DNA of 64,000 nucleotides from Paraburkholderia dilworthii (GTDB taxonomy: Bacteria; Pseudomonadota; Gammaproteobacteria; Burkholderiales; Burkholderiaceae), in NCBI RefSeq assembly GCF_000472525.1, contig NZ_AWZT01000041.1:109-64108 (forward strand), read 5' to 3'. The stretch's first letter is position 1. Each line of letters opens with the position of its first letter. The notes beneath the pieces were generated by a model. It was not told the origin of the DNA. It did not search any database and saw only the letters and a program-made list of their open reading frames with translations. Of the stretch, positions 8,320-17,818 are shown piece after piece. The position numbers and the translations under genes were made by a program.

Positions 8320-9402
8320 TCAGCGCTTGCGTTGCAGGGCAAACAGCGTCCCGGCAAGCAGAATAAACGCGCCGATAATCACCTTCTGCCAGGTGCTTGG
8401 CACGCCGACGAGAATCAGCACGCTCTTGATCAGGGTGACCAGCACTACACCCAGCAGCGTGCCGGCCACCGTACCCGTGCCACCTGTGATGCGCGCACCG
8501 CCGAGGATCACCGCGGCGATCACGTCGAGCTCCGAGCCGACCAGATCGAACGGATTCGCGAGGCGGTTGTTCGAAACATGCAGAATGCCCGCAATGCCCG
8601 CCAGCATGCCCGTATAGCCGAACACGAACAGATGGATTGCACGCAGGTTGTAGCCGAGCCGCTCGGCAATCGCGAGCGAGCCGCCCATCGCATAGACGCC
8701 GCGTCCCATCATCGTGCGATTGAGCAGCCACCATGTGACGACCGCGGCGGCCACCAGCGCGAGCACCGACACCGGCAGCACCGCGCGCAGTCCGTCCGCC
8801 GTGTGATAGAAAAACAGCGGAATGCGACCGAAGTGATCCATGCTGTGCGGAATGTTCATGAAGAACGTCGTGCCGATAAAGGTCAGCAACAGCCCGCGAT
8901 ATAGATATTGCGTGCCGATCGTAACGATCAGCGAAGGCGCTTTTAGCCGATGCACCAGCAGCCCGTTCACCACGCCGAGCACGGCACCGCCAAGCGCGCC
9001 GGTGACGAGGATCAGCGCGAACGGCGCATCGGGCCACCACGCGAACACGGCTTTCGTGATGCCGTACATGGTCAGCGCGGCAATCGCGGTGAACGACACA
9101 TCGATGCCGCCCGACGCAAGCACGACGAGCGTGCCGAGCGCGAACAGCGACATCGTGGTCGCGGAATGCAGCAGGTCGAACAGCGTTGCGACCTGAAAGA
9201 ACCGTGGATTGATCGCGCCGACGATCAGGCACGTCACCACGATCAGCGCCACCGTGAACCACTCGGGATTGCGCGCGAGTCTCGTGCGCAATCCCGGCGG
9301 TTCGATGCTCGGCGCGACTTCGACGACGGTGGGAGTGGTCATGGTCTGCTTCATGGGCGAGTCGATTGGCGAGTCGCTGCGCGACTGGATGCGCGAGTTC
9401 AT
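8320..9402 (-). CDS. ABC importer permease, deoxynucleoside/sugar type
   Basis: A 360-residue inner-membrane permease of the BPD_transp_2 (RbsC/LsrC/LsrD-like) family. After a hydrophilic N-terminus of about 45 residues it has 8-10 hydrophobic segments, with the family motifs GTLVVLASGGIDVSFTAIAAL, NGLLVHRLKAPSLIVTIGT and AAVILGGARITGGTGTVAGT. It is the last gene of the operon and the second of two permeases (the other at 12132), so the importer likely has a heterodimeric channel. Downstream-gene spacing from the ATPase is 15 bases. Related importers in Paraburkholderia are known for deoxynucleosides; the adjacent deoC supports this. Confidence 0.88.
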   Translation of the reverse strand: MNSRIQSRSDSPIDSPMKQTMTTPTVVEVAPSIEPPGLRTRLARNPEWFTVALIVVTCLIVGAINPRFFQVATLFDLLHSATTMSLFALGTLVVLASGGIDVSFTAIAALTMYGITKAVFAWWPDAPFALILVTGALGGAVLGVVNGLLVHRLKAPSLIVTIGTQYLYRGLLLTFIGTTFFMNIPHSMDHFGRIPLFFYHTADGLRAVLPVSVLALVAAAVVTWWLLNRTMMGRGVYAMGGSLAIAERLGYNLRAIHLFVFGYTGMLAGIAGILHVSNNRLANPFDLVGSELDVIAAVILGGARITGGTGTVAGTLLGVVLVTLIKSVLILVGVPSTWQKVIIGAFILLAGTLFALQRKR

Positions 9403-9417
9403 GGCGGTTGACGTCCT

Positions 9418-10965
9418 CTATGCCGCTTCGGAAAGCAGCGCGTGATACAGATCGGCCTCGCTCAATTCGTCGGCGCGATATTCGGCGGCCACGCGTCCCT
9501 TCTTCATCATCAGAATGCGATCGCAGTTCTGTAGAAGTTCCGGCAAATCGTCGCTGATCAGAATGATGCCGATGCCGCGTTGTGACAGCCGCTGCATGAT
9601 GCGATAGATGATGTCCTTCGAGCCCACATCCACGCCGACAGTCGGTCCGTGCAGAATCAGCACGCGCGGGTCGATGGCGAGCCAGCGTCCAATCAGCACG
9701 CGCTGCTGGTTGCCGCCCGAGAGCGACTGCACGGGCTTATCCACGCCAGGCGTCGCGATCTGCAGATCCTTCACGGTCTGTTCGGCGAGCGCTTGCGCGC
9801 GTGCGCGGTCGATCTGACCAAAGCGGTCGCGCAGGCTCGAAATCATCGCGGTAATCACGTTGTCGCGAATCGGCTTGTCGAGAAATAGCCCTTCGTTCAG
9901 GCGGTCTTCGGGCACATAGCCGATGCGATGGCGTTTCGCATCGGAAGGCGTGCGCAGCGCGATACGTTTGCCGTCGAGCATGACGTCACCCGACTGCGCC
10001 GGCGCCACGCCCGCCAACGCGCGCGCGAGTTCGTTGCGCCCGGAATCGAGCAGCCCCGTAACGCCGAGAATCTCGCCGCCCTGCAGCTTGAAGGACACGT
10101 CGCTGAACTGGCTCGCGCGCGAGAAGCCGCGCACGTCGAGCACGATGTCTTGTGCGTGAGCACTCTCCCGGTAACGTTCATTCGACAGATGGCGGCCCGT
10201 CATCAATTCGCTGATCTGCGCCTTGGTGAACTGCGCGATGGGCCCCTGCGCCATTTTCTGTCCGTCGCGCAACACGATCACTTCGCCGCCGATCGCATAA
10301 CACTCGTCGAGCTTGTGGCTCACGAACAGCACCGTCACGCCTTGCGCGCGAAGATTCGCGAGCACCGCGATCAGATTGTCGACTTCCTTTTGCGTGAGCG
10401 ACGTGGTGGGCTCGTCCATGATCACGAACTTGGCTTCGCTCGCAATCGCGCGGGCAATTGCCACGAGCTGGCGCGTCGCGAGCGGCAATTGCTCGATCAG
10501 CGTCGATTGAAACTCGGGATTCCCCGGCAGGCCGACGGCTTCGAGCGCGCGCGCGGCGGTGGCGGCGAGCACGCGGCGATCGAACGTGCGCGCGAGCCGT
10601 CCTTCGTGTGCCGCAAGTTCCGACGTGAGCCCGACGTTTTCCGCGACGCTCATGTTAGGCAGCAGCGAAAGATCCTGATACACAGTTTCGATGCCGGCGG
10701 CGAGCGCCTCGAGCGCGGAGAGCCGCGCATGCGGCACGCCCTCGATCACGAGTTCGCCCTCGTCCGGCGGTTGCGCGCCGGAAATGATCTTGATCAGCGT
10801 GCTCTTGCCGCAGCCGTTTTCGCCGAGCAGGTGATAGATCTGCCCGCGCTCGAATGCGAGAGTCACGCCACGCAATGCATGCACGCCGGTGAAGCGCTTA
10901 TGCACTCCGATCACTTGTAAAAACGGCTGTGACAACGGCGCAGAAGATACGTCTTCTTGATTCAT
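9418..10965 (-). CDS. ABC importer ATPase with two nucleotide-binding domains
   Basis: A 515-residue fused two-domain ATPase of the RbsA/LsrA/MglA type. Domain 1 has Walker A GENGCGKST, a divergent signature LPLATRQLVAIARA and Walker B FVIMDEPTTSL. Domain 2 has a degenerate P-loop (GLLDSGRNELARALAG) but an intact LSGGNQQR signature, as is normal in this family. It powers import through the permeases at 8320 and 12132 with the binding protein at 11026. I use the ATG at 10965; the frame extends to 11004, but that codon falls inside a strong stem-loop (10983-11011), which would hide a ribosome site. Confidence 0.9.
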   Translation of the reverse strand: MNQEDVSSAPLSQPFLQVIGVHKRFTGVHALRGVTLAFERGQIYHLLGENGCGKSTLIKIISGAQPPDEGELVIEGVPHARLSALEALAAGIETVYQDLSLLPNMSVAENVGLTSELAAHEGRLARTFDRRVLAATAARALEAVGLPGNPEFQSTLIEQLPLATRQLVAIARAIASEAKFVIMDEPTTSLTQKEVDNLIAVLANLRAQGVTVLFVSHKLDECYAIGGEVIVLRDGQKMAQGPIAQFTKAQISELMTGRHLSNERYRESAHAQDIVLDVRGFSRASQFSDVSFKLQGGEILGVTGLLDSGRNELARALAGVAPAQSGDVMLDGKRIALRTPSDAKRHRIGYVPEDRLNEGLFLDKPIRDNVITAMISSLRDRFGQIDRARAQALAEQTVKDLQIATPGVDKPVQSLSGGNQQRVLIGRWLAIDPRVLILHGPTVGVDVGSKDIIYRIMQRLSQRGIGIILISDDLPELLQNCDRILMMKKGRVAAEYRADELSEADLYHALLSEAA

Positions 10966-10982
10966 GATGATCGGTCGCGGTG

Positions 10983-11011
10983 TCGAGGCGTGCCCACAGG
11001 ACACGCCTCGA
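10983..11011 (-). promoter_or_regulatory. Stem-loop between binding-protein and ATPase genes
   Basis: A perfect 10-bp inverted repeat (TCGAGGCGTG and CACGCCTCGA) flanks a 9-base loop, 15 bases after the binding-protein stop and 17 bases before the ATPase ATG. There is no T-run, so it is not a classic terminator. In several ABC operons such intercistronic hairpins protect the upstream mRNA and let the binding protein be made in excess; the same role is inferred here. Confidence 0.75.
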
Positions 11012-11025
11012 AGTGAACAACGGAA

Positions 11026-12030
11026 TCAGAACGGATACTGCTTGTAGTTCGACTTGTCGACATTCACCCAGCCCTGGCCGCGCACGATGATGCCCTTGCC
11101 CGGCCCCTTCGCGACCGTCACCTTCGTGTAGCCAGGAATGCCGAGGTCCGCGCCGTTCTGCACTGTCTTGCCGTCGACCAGCATCTTCGCGACCTTGTTC
11201 ATCGCGATGCCAGCGAGCTTCGGGTCCCAGAACGCGATGCCGTTGATCGCGCCGCTTTCGAGGAACTTGCCGGCCTCGGTCGGCAGACCCGTACCGTATA
11301 CGCAGATCTTGCCTTGCATGCCCGCTTCTTCAACCGCACGGCCGATGCCGATCACATCCAGCGATGACGAGCCCTGGAAGCCCTTCAGATCCGGATGTTT
11401 GCGCAGTACTTCCTTCGCGACTTCATACGCGCGCTCGCCGTCGTTGTTGGTTTCGAGTTTCGGCTCGACCAGGTTCATCTTGGGATACCTGGCCTTCGCG
11501 TTGCCGATGCCGCCGTCGGCCCATTGCACCTGCGAGCGGCTGCCGAGCGAGCCGACCAGCACGGCCCACTTGCCCTCGTTATGCATGCACGACGCGAGTC
11601 GTTCGTTCAGGCCCGCGCCATAGGCGGTGTTGTCGAACGCCTCGATGTCGACCATCGTGTTCTTTGCGTTGTCCGCTTCGTGGGTGACCACCTTGATGCC
11701 GCGATCCATCGCCTTCTTCAACGCCGGTTCGAGCGTCGGCGGATCGTAGGGCACCACGGCAATCGCGGTGACTTTCTTCGCGATCAGGTCTTCGATGATC
11801 TTCAGTTGCTGCGCCGCATCCGCACGGCCCGGGCCGGTCTGATAGGCGGTCACGCCGGGGTTGTCCTTCGCGAACTCCTTGACGCCTTCGTCCATCCGGT
11901 TGAACCAGTTGATGCCCGTCACCTTGACGACCGTGACAATCGTCTCGTTGGTCGCCGCCTGCGCCGCGGCGATCACGCCCACCGTAAGAGCACCTGCTGC
12001 GAGCGCGGCACCCAGTCGAGTCAATTTCAT
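11026..12030 (-). CDS. Periplasmic substrate-binding protein of the ABC importer
   Basis: A 334-residue periplasmic binding protein (Peripla_BP_4, LsrB/RhaS-like). The signal peptide is MKLTRLGAALAAGALTVGVIA with a cleavage site near AQAA-TNE. The mature part has the family pattern: NWFNRMDEGVKEFAKD, the DLIAKKVTAIAVVPYDP hinge region, and TGLPTEAGKFLESG near the C-terminus. An AAAGGAG ribosome site lies 7 bases before the ATG. Close relatives are often annotated for autoinducer-2 or rhamnose; the linked deoC and kinase genes point instead to deoxynucleosides or deoxyribose. It is followed by a stem-loop that may raise its yield. Confidence 0.9.
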   Translation of the reverse strand: MKLTRLGAALAAGALTVGVIAAAQAATNETIVTVVKVTGINWFNRMDEGVKEFAKDNPGVTAYQTGPGRADAAQQLKIIEDLIAKKVTAIAVVPYDPPTLEPALKKAMDRGIKVVTHEADNAKNTMVDIEAFDNTAYGAGLNERLASCMHNEGKWAVLVGSLGSRSQVQWADGGIGNAKARYPKMNLVEPKLETNNDGERAYEVAKEVLRKHPDLKGFQGSSSLDVIGIGRAVEEAGMQGKICVYGTGLPTEAGKFLESGAINGIAFWDPKLAGIAMNKVAKMLVDGKTVQNGADLGIPGYTKVTVAKGPGKGIIVRGQGWVNVDKSNYKQYPF

Positions 12031-12131
12031 GCAATGTCTCCTTTATCGTTCGATGTCGCCCGTGCTGGCCGTGTCAGCCGTCGCGAACAGGCAGGGCAAC
12101 CTGTCCGCCTTTAACGTATCCTCGCCGTGCG

Positions 12132-13205
12132 CTAACGCCTCGGCGTTGCGCCCGCACTGCCAGAAGCTGGAGCTTGCGCGGGCTTCACGGGACCTCCTCC
12201 GCCGCCGAGACCGAAGATCGCGCGCACCCGTTCGCCGCCTGCGAACGCCAACGACAGCAGCAGCAGAAAACCCCACGCGCAGTCGCCGAAAAACTGCGAC
12301 ACGCCGAGTAGATTGAAGAGGCTCGACAGAAACTGAAGCACAGTCGCCGCGAAAAACACGCAGACGATGCGGCCATGCCCGCCCGCCGGATTCACGCCGC
12401 CCATCACCGCGATCAGGATCGCGATCAGCAGATAGGAGTTGCCATAGTCCCATTTCGCGCTGGACGTATGCGTCGCGCTGATCAGGCCCGCGAGGGAAGC
12501 AAGCACGCCGCACATCGCGTAAGTGGTGATCAGCATGCGTGCGCGCGGAATGCCCGCATAGAACGCGGCCTTGGGATTCGTGCCCATCAGATAGAGACGC
12601 AGCCCGAAGGGGCTGCGCTTGAGCAGCCATCCCAGCACGATCACCGCGGCAAGAAAGATGCAGAACGCTATGGGCACCTGAAACACCGTGCCGTTGCCGA
12701 TATCCGACAAGGGCTCGACATAGTCCACATGCACCGACGCGCCGTTGCTGATCACAACCGCAAAGCCGGTGAAGAGCAGTTGCGTGCCGAGCGTGCAAAG
12801 AATCGGCGTGAGTCTGAGGCGTGCGATCACCACCCCGTTGAGCAGGCCGCCAAGCAGACCCATGATCACGACGATCACGCAAAAGAGCGACGTGTACAGC
12901 ATCGGCGAATCGTCGCCGTTGACGAAGCGCGGCACGAGCATCGCCGCGACCATGCCCGACAGGTTTGCGAGCCCGACACCGGACAGGTCGATGCCGCCGT
13001 TGCCCGACACCATCGACAGCATGATGCCGAGCGCGAGCAAACCGAGTTCGGGCAGTTGGCCGCCCATCGACTGAAGGTTGTCGATGTCGACGAACTGGCC
13101 GCGCGAGAGCCACGTCGCGACCAGCACGACGAGCACGTTGACGATCAGAAGAAAATTCAGTTGCCGGTCGGCAAACAGTTTTCCCGCAGCAAACGAAGAC
13201 TTCAT
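12132..13205 (-). CDS. ABC importer permease, deoxynucleoside/sugar type
   Basis: A 357-residue inner-membrane permease of the BPD_transp_2 family with about nine hydrophobic segments. Motifs include the LGIMLSMVSGNGGIDLSGVG segment, NGVVIARLRLTPILCTLGT and ILIAVMGGVNPAGGHGR, matching the RbsC-type core. The C-terminus is a Gly/Ala/Pro-rich tail of about 30 residues. It lies 34 bases after the kinase gene and 101 before the binding-protein gene in the operon. It likely pairs with the permease at 8320. An AAGGAG precedes the ATG at a longer than usual spacing (about 13 bases). Confidence 0.88.
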   Translation of the reverse strand: MKSSFAAGKLFADRQLNFLLIVNVLVVLVATWLSRGQFVDIDNLQSMGGQLPELGLLALGIMLSMVSGNGGIDLSGVGLANLSGMVAAMLVPRFVNGDDSPMLYTSLFCVIVVIMGLLGGLLNGVVIARLRLTPILCTLGTQLLFTGFAVVISNGASVHVDYVEPLSDIGNGTVFQVPIAFCIFLAAVIVLGWLLKRSPFGLRLYLMGTNPKAAFYAGIPRARMLITTYAMCGVLASLAGLISATHTSSAKWDYGNSYLLIAILIAVMGGVNPAGGHGRIVCVFFAATVLQFLSSLFNLLGVSQFFGDCAWGFLLLLSLAFAGGERVRAIFGLGGGGGPVKPAQAPASGSAGATPRR

Positions 13206-13239
13206 GGCGCTGATGATCTCCTTGGCACTGCACGAATGG

Positions 13240-14202
13240 TTACGAAACCTGTGCCGTCTGATTTGACTCGCTCAATACCTGGTTCACTTCGGCGAGCGTC
13301 GGCATTGAAGGCGCCGTGCCCGCGCGCGTAACCGAAACGCCCGCGAGCGCGCAGCCGAAGCGCATGGCCTGGATCGCACCTTCGCCGCGTGCGAGTGCGG
13401 CCGCGAAGCCCCCCGTGAAGCCGTCGCCGGCGCCGGCGGTTTCGACCACCGCGCCACAATGAAACGCGGGCAACCATACCGATTGCGTCGCGTCATGCAG
13501 CAACGCGCCGCCCTCGCCGAGCGTCACGATCACGGTGCCGACGCCTTTCGAGAGCAGTACGTCGGCCGCACGCCGTGCATCGTCGACGTTCGCGATCGGC
13601 ACGCCCGTCAGCGCGGTGGCTTCGGTTTCATTCGGCGTGATGTAGTCGCACAGCGGGAAGATGTCGTCGTCGAGCGGCAATGCGGGCGCGGGATTGAACA
13701 CGGTCGTGACGCCGTGCTTGCGCGCGACTTCGAGTCCGCGCCGCGCGGCCGCTAGCGGCTGTTCCAGTTGCGTGACGAAGACGCGCGCGCCGGCAATGTC
13801 GGCATCGATGGCGTCGACGTCGGCTGCGCTCAGCGTTCCCGCCGCGCCCGCCGCGACGATGATCGCGTTCATGCCGGTGGTGTCGTCGACGAAGATATGG
13901 GCGGCGCCTGTGGAGACGCCTTCGACAACCGAGGCCCGCGCCGTGATGCCTTCGCGTGCCCATGTTGCTTGTGCAATGGAACCGAATGCATCGTTGCCGA
14001 TGCGCGTGCAGAATACAACCTCAGCGCCCGCGCGTGCCGCCGCCACTGCCTGATTCGAGCCCTTGCCCCCTGGCCCCATCGCGAACGCGGAGCCCGCAAC
14101 GGTTTCGCCGATCAGCGGCATGCGCGCCGCGCGAAACGTCAGATCGGTCACGTAAATGCCGAGAATGACGACACGTCCGAGCTGTTGTTGCTGCAAGCTC
14201 AT
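13240..14202 (-). CDS. Ribokinase-family sugar kinase (probable deoxyribokinase)
   Basis: A 320-residue PfkB/ribokinase-family kinase. Signature 1 is seen at GPGGKGSNQAVAAARAGA; signature 2 with the catalytic aspartate is ETAGAGDGFTGGFAAAL; NPAPA and the TPNETEA strand are also present. It phosphorylates a sugar at its terminal hydroxyl using ATP. In this operon, with deoC downstream in the pathway, the best guess is conversion of 2-deoxyribose to deoxyribose-5-phosphate. Ribokinase activity cannot be excluded from sequence. The gene sits 138 bases after the aldehyde dehydrogenase stop and 34 bases before a permease gene. Confidence 0.87.
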   Translation of the reverse strand: MSLQQQQLGRVVILGIYVTDLTFRAARMPLIGETVAGSAFAMGPGGKGSNQAVAAARAGAEVVFCTRIGNDAFGSIAQATWAREGITARASVVEGVSTGAAHIFVDDTTGMNAIIVAAGAAGTLSAADVDAIDADIAGARVFVTQLEQPLAAARRGLEVARKHGVTTVFNPAPALPLDDDIFPLCDYITPNETEATALTGVPIANVDDARRAADVLLSKGVGTVIVTLGEGGALLHDATQSVWLPAFHCGAVVETAGAGDGFTGGFAAALARGEGAIQAMRFGCALAGVSVTRAGTAPSMPTLAEVNQVLSESNQTAQVS

Positions 14203-14340
14203 GAGCGCAGCCCTCCTCGCGAGGCGTTTAGCGCAGCGCGACGCGATGCGCGCGGCGCCACGTTGTTCGTCAACAGCAAGTTCAGAGTGTTCAGCACGTT
14301 GTCTTCTCCATTTTCTGGTTGGCGTGCGTACGCTGTGCGC

Positions 14341-16728
14341 TCAGTCTCCGTACGGTATCCAGATGTTCTTCACCTGCACTGCCTGGCGGAGAAATAGCGG
14401 CCCTTCGCTTGCACGGTCGAACCAGTCGAACTGGCGTCCGTAGTCGGTGAAGGTGCGCTTCAGGTTGCCGACCGACTCGCGCTCGATCAGCGTCGCATCC
14501 GTCGCGCTGCCGAAACACCATACCGCGTCCACATCGTCGTGTCTCGCAAGCGCCGGCAGCAGCGCTTCCCGCTTGCCGGTGACGATGTTCACGACGCCGC
14601 CCGGCACGTCCGACGTCTCGACGACCTGATAAAAGTCCGTGACCGCAAGCGGACCGGCCTCGCCCGGCAGCAGCACCACGCGATTACCCATTGCCAGCGC
14701 CGGCGCCACGAGCGAAACGAACGCGAGCAGCGGCGCCTCGTCCGGACATGCAATGCCGATCACGCCGAGCGGCTCGTGCATGGCCAGCGCGACACCTCGC
14801 AGCGGCGGCGTATGCACGGCGCCGTCGAACTTGTCGGCCCACGCCGCGTAAGTGAAAAGACGCGTGACCGAGGCTTCGACTTCCGCGCGCGCCGCCGTTT
14901 CGCTTGCGCCGTTTCGCACGACCAGTTGATGCGCGAATTCATCCGCACGCACCGCCAGATTCTCCGCGAGATAGAACAGCACCTGCGCACGGTTATGCGT
15001 GCTCGCCTGCGACCACTTGTGCGCGGCACGCGCCGCTTCGACCGCATTGCGAATGTCCTTGCGATTGCCTTCGCCCACTTCGCCGGCCAGCGTTCCATCC
15101 GGCGCATGCACCGTCAACGAATAGCCGCTGTCCGGACGCACCTGCTTGCCGCCGATAAAGAGCTTGGCCGTGCGGTCGATCAACGCAACGTTCGAGACTT
15201 GACGATCGTTGCTCACGTTCGTCACCGCGCTAACCGGCTGGCGCTTCGGAAGATTGAGCCACGCACGCGGTTTCAGATATTCGTGAATGCCCTCACGTCC
15301 ACCCTCGCGTCCATAGCCCGATTCGCGATAGCCGCCGAAACCGACCGCCGCATCGAACAGATTCGTCGCGTTGATCCATACGACGCCTGCCGCGAGCCGC
15401 GGCGCGACATCGAGCGCGCGGCCGATCGTTTCGCTCCACACGCTGGCGGCAAGTCCATAGCGTGAATTGTTCGCGAGCGCGATGGCTTCGTCGGGCGTGC
15501 GAAAGCTCATCGTAACGAGCACCGGGCCGAAGATTTCCTGCTGGGCGAGTGTCGATGCGGGCGCAACGTTGGTGACGAGCGTCGGCGGATAGAAGCAGCC
15601 GTCGGCGGGCAACGCGGTGTCGCTCGCTTGCCAGATCGCGCAACCCTCGCGCCGCCCGGTTTCGACGAGCGAGCGAATCCGCTCAAGTTGCACCGGATCG
15701 ACGATCGCGCCCAGGTCGACGCTCTTATCGAGCGACGCTCCCACACGCAGCGTCTGCATGCGGCGCTTGAGCTTCGCGATGAAGCGCGCCTCGATGCCTT
15801 CCTGCACCAGCAAGCGCGAGCCCGCGCAGCAAACCTGCCCCTGGTTGAACCAGATCGCGTCGACGACGCCTTCGACCGCGCCGTCGAGGTCGGCGTCGTC
15901 GAATACGATAAACGGCGACTTGCCGCCCAGTTCGAGCGTCAGCGATTTGCCCGAGCCCGCCGTGACCGCGCGGATCAGCTTGCCGACCTCGGTCGAACCG
16001 GTGAATGCGATCTTGTCGACTTGCGGATGCTCGACCAGCGCCGCACCCGTCGCGCCGTCGCCGGTCACGACATTGAGCACGCCTGCGGGCAAGCCGGCCC
16101 GATGTGCGAGTTCAGCGAATAGCAGCGCGGTCAGCGGCGTGTATTCTGCCGGCTTCAACACGACGCAATTGCCCGTTGCGATAGCAGGCGCGATCTTCCA
16201 CGCAAGCATCAGCAGCGGAAAATTCCACGGCACAATCTGGCCGATCACGCCAAGCGGCGCATGGTCCGCGAATTCGCTGTCCTGCAACTGCGCCCAACCC
16301 GCGTGATGCAGAAAATGCCGGGCGACGAGCGGCACGTCGATGTCGCGCGTTTCGCGTATCGGCTTGCCGTTATCGAGCGCTTCGAGCACCGCAAAGAGCC
16401 GGCTATGCCGCTGCACCATTCGAGCCAATGCATACAGATGCCGCGCGCGCCCCGCGCCGCCTAGCGCGAACCAGCCCGCTTGCGCGGCGCGCGCGGCGGC
16501 TACCGCGGCGTCGATATCCGCCGCGTCGCCTTGCGCGATATCGGCGAGTCGCTCGGCCGTTGCGGGCGCATGCGAGACGAAATGCGCGCCACTGGCCGGC
16601 GCATGCCACGCGCCGCCGATGAAATGGCCGAAGCGCGCGTCATGTTGCGCAAGCCATTCACGCGCAGGCTGATCGTCCTCGGGTGCGGGACCGTATTCCA
16701 TCGAAGAAAAGTACTCCGCTACGCTCAT
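14341..16728 (-). CDS. Two-module aldehyde dehydrogenase (ALDH16-like)
   Basis: A 795-residue protein made of two ALDH modules. Module 1 (about 30-490) is complete: PWNFP oxyanion region, LELGGKSP with the general-base Glu, and GQVCCAG with the nucleophile Cys. Module 2 (about 510-790) keeps the fold but is degenerate: CPDEAP replaces PWNFP, and neither the ELGG nor the GQxC motif is present. This matches the ALDH16 arrangement, in which a second non-catalytic module stabilises the dimer. The neighbouring DeoC releases acetaldehyde, so oxidation of acetaldehyde is the likely job; oxidation of deoxyribose itself is an alternative. Its stop to kinase start leaves 138 bases. Confidence 0.85.
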   Translation of the reverse strand: MSVAEYFSSMEYGPAPEDDQPAREWLAQHDARFGHFIGGAWHAPASGAHFVSHAPATAERLADIAQGDAADIDAAVAAARAAQAGWFALGGAGRARHLYALARMVQRHSRLFAVLEALDNGKPIRETRDIDVPLVARHFLHHAGWAQLQDSEFADHAPLGVIGQIVPWNFPLLMLAWKIAPAIATGNCVVLKPAEYTPLTALLFAELAHRAGLPAGVLNVVTGDGATGAALVEHPQVDKIAFTGSTEVGKLIRAVTAGSGKSLTLELGGKSPFIVFDDADLDGAVEGVVDAIWFNQGQVCCAGSRLLVQEGIEARFIAKLKRRMQTLRVGASLDKSVDLGAIVDPVQLERIRSLVETGRREGCAIWQASDTALPADGCFYPPTLVTNVAPASTLAQQEIFGPVLVTMSFRTPDEAIALANNSRYGLAASVWSETIGRALDVAPRLAAGVVWINATNLFDAAVGFGGYRESGYGREGGREGIHEYLKPRAWLNLPKRQPVSAVTNVSNDRQVSNVALIDRTAKLFIGGKQVRPDSGYSLTVHAPDGTLAGEVGEGNRKDIRNAVEAARAAHKWSQASTHNRAQVLFYLAENLAVRADEFAHQLVVRNGASETAARAEVEASVTRLFTYAAWADKFDGAVHTPPLRGVALAMHEPLGVIGIACPDEAPLLAFVSLVAPALAMGNRVVLLPGEAGPLAVTDFYQVVETSDVPGGVVNIVTGKREALLPALARHDDVDAVWCFGSATDATLIERESVGNLKRTFTDYGRQFDWFDRASEGPLFLRQAVQVKNIWIPYGD

Positions 16729-16741
16729 GGGTGGGTCTGCT

Positions 16742-17749
16742 TCAGGCTACGGGGTGACGGTTGAAAGCGGAATAACGGCCGCTCACGTGATGTTCGAGCT
16801 GCCGTTCGATGTCGGCGAGCAGGCTCGATGCGCCGATGCGGAAAAGCTCCGGTTCGAGCCACGCGCGGCCGAGCTCTTCCTTCATCAGAATCTGATACGA
16901 CAGCACCGACTTTGCGTTCGACACGCCGCCTGCGGGCTTGAAACCGATCGGCACGCCAGTGCGCTCGTGATATTCGCGGATCATCCGCACCATGACGAGC
17001 GACACGTCGAGCGTTGCATTCACGCCTTCCTTGCCCGTCGATGTCTTGATGAAGTCGGCGCCGGCCATCATGCAGACCATCGATGCGCGCGCGATATTCG
17101 ACAGCGTGCGAATGTCGCCGGTCGCCAGAATGGCCTTCAGATGCGCGGGGCCGCAGGCCGCGCGGAACTCGCGCACTTCGTCGTAGAGGGCCTGCCAGTT
17201 GCCGGTGAGCACATGTTCACGCGTGACGACGATGTCGATCTCCGCCGCGCCGTCCGCAACCGACGCCTCGATCTCTTTCAGCTTCAACGGATGCGGAATC
17301 AGCCCGGCCGGAAAGCCCGTCGACACCGCCGCGACCGGAATGCCGCTGCCTTTTAGCGCATCCACGGCAGTCGCGACGAAGCGGTGATAGACGCACACCG
17401 CGCCCGTGGTGATGCGCTGCGGCGCCATGCCGAGCGCTTCGAGAATATCGGCGCGCACCGGCTGGCGCGCCTTTGCGCACAGACGGCGCACGCGGCCTTC
17501 CGTGTCGTCGCCGTTGAGCGTGGTCAGGTCGATGCAGGTGGCGGCTTTCAGCAACCACGCGGCCTGCGCGTCTTTCTTGACCGTGCGACGTGTGGCGAGC
17601 GTCGCCGCGCGCCGTTCGACCGCCGACTGGTTGACGCGAAGCGCGTCGAGCCAAGAGGCGTCGAACGGCATGCCCGGATTACGCACCGGATAAACGAGCG
17701 GCCCACCGCGCAACGCGACGACCGATGACGACTTTGAAGGATCAGGCAT
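16742..17749 (-). CDS. deoC: Deoxyribose-phosphate aldolase
   Basis: A 335-residue class I aldolase that splits 2-deoxyribose-5-phosphate into acetaldehyde and glyceraldehyde-3-phosphate in the cytoplasm. The Schiff-base lysine lies in ADFIKTSTGKEG, the second lysine in PIGFKPAGGVS, and the acidic pocket includes EIDIVV and LKAILATGDI. It is longer than the usual 220-260 residues because of an N-terminal extension of about 75 residues, as in many Burkholderia and animal-type DeoC. The ATG at 17749 was chosen over 17776. It is the first gene of the seven-gene operon, so the operon promoter should lie between 17750 and 17850. Confidence 0.93.
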   Translation of the reverse strand: MPDPSKSSSVVALRGGPLVYPVRNPGMPFDASWLDALRVNQSAVERRAATLATRRTVKKDAQAAWLLKAATCIDLTTLNGDDTEGRVRRLCAKARQPVRADILEALGMAPQRITTGAVCVYHRFVATAVDALKGSGIPVAAVSTGFPAGLIPHPLKLKEIEASVADGAAEIDIVVTREHVLTGNWQALYDEVREFRAACGPAHLKAILATGDIRTLSNIARASMVCMMAGADFIKTSTGKEGVNATLDVSLVMVRMIREYHERTGVPIGFKPAGGVSNAKSVLSYQILMKEELGRAWLEPELFRIGASSLLADIERQLEHHVSGRYSAFNRHPVA

Positions 17750-17818
17750 GAGACGTCCGGGGTTGGTGCACGGCACAACGGCGGGCCGGCGTATGACTCC
17801 GGGCTATCGTACTCCATT

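Noticed and set aside
11395..12114. 239-codon plus-strand frame opposite the binding-protein gene
   Set aside because: Shadow of the minus-strand gene, which has a signal peptide and family motifs.
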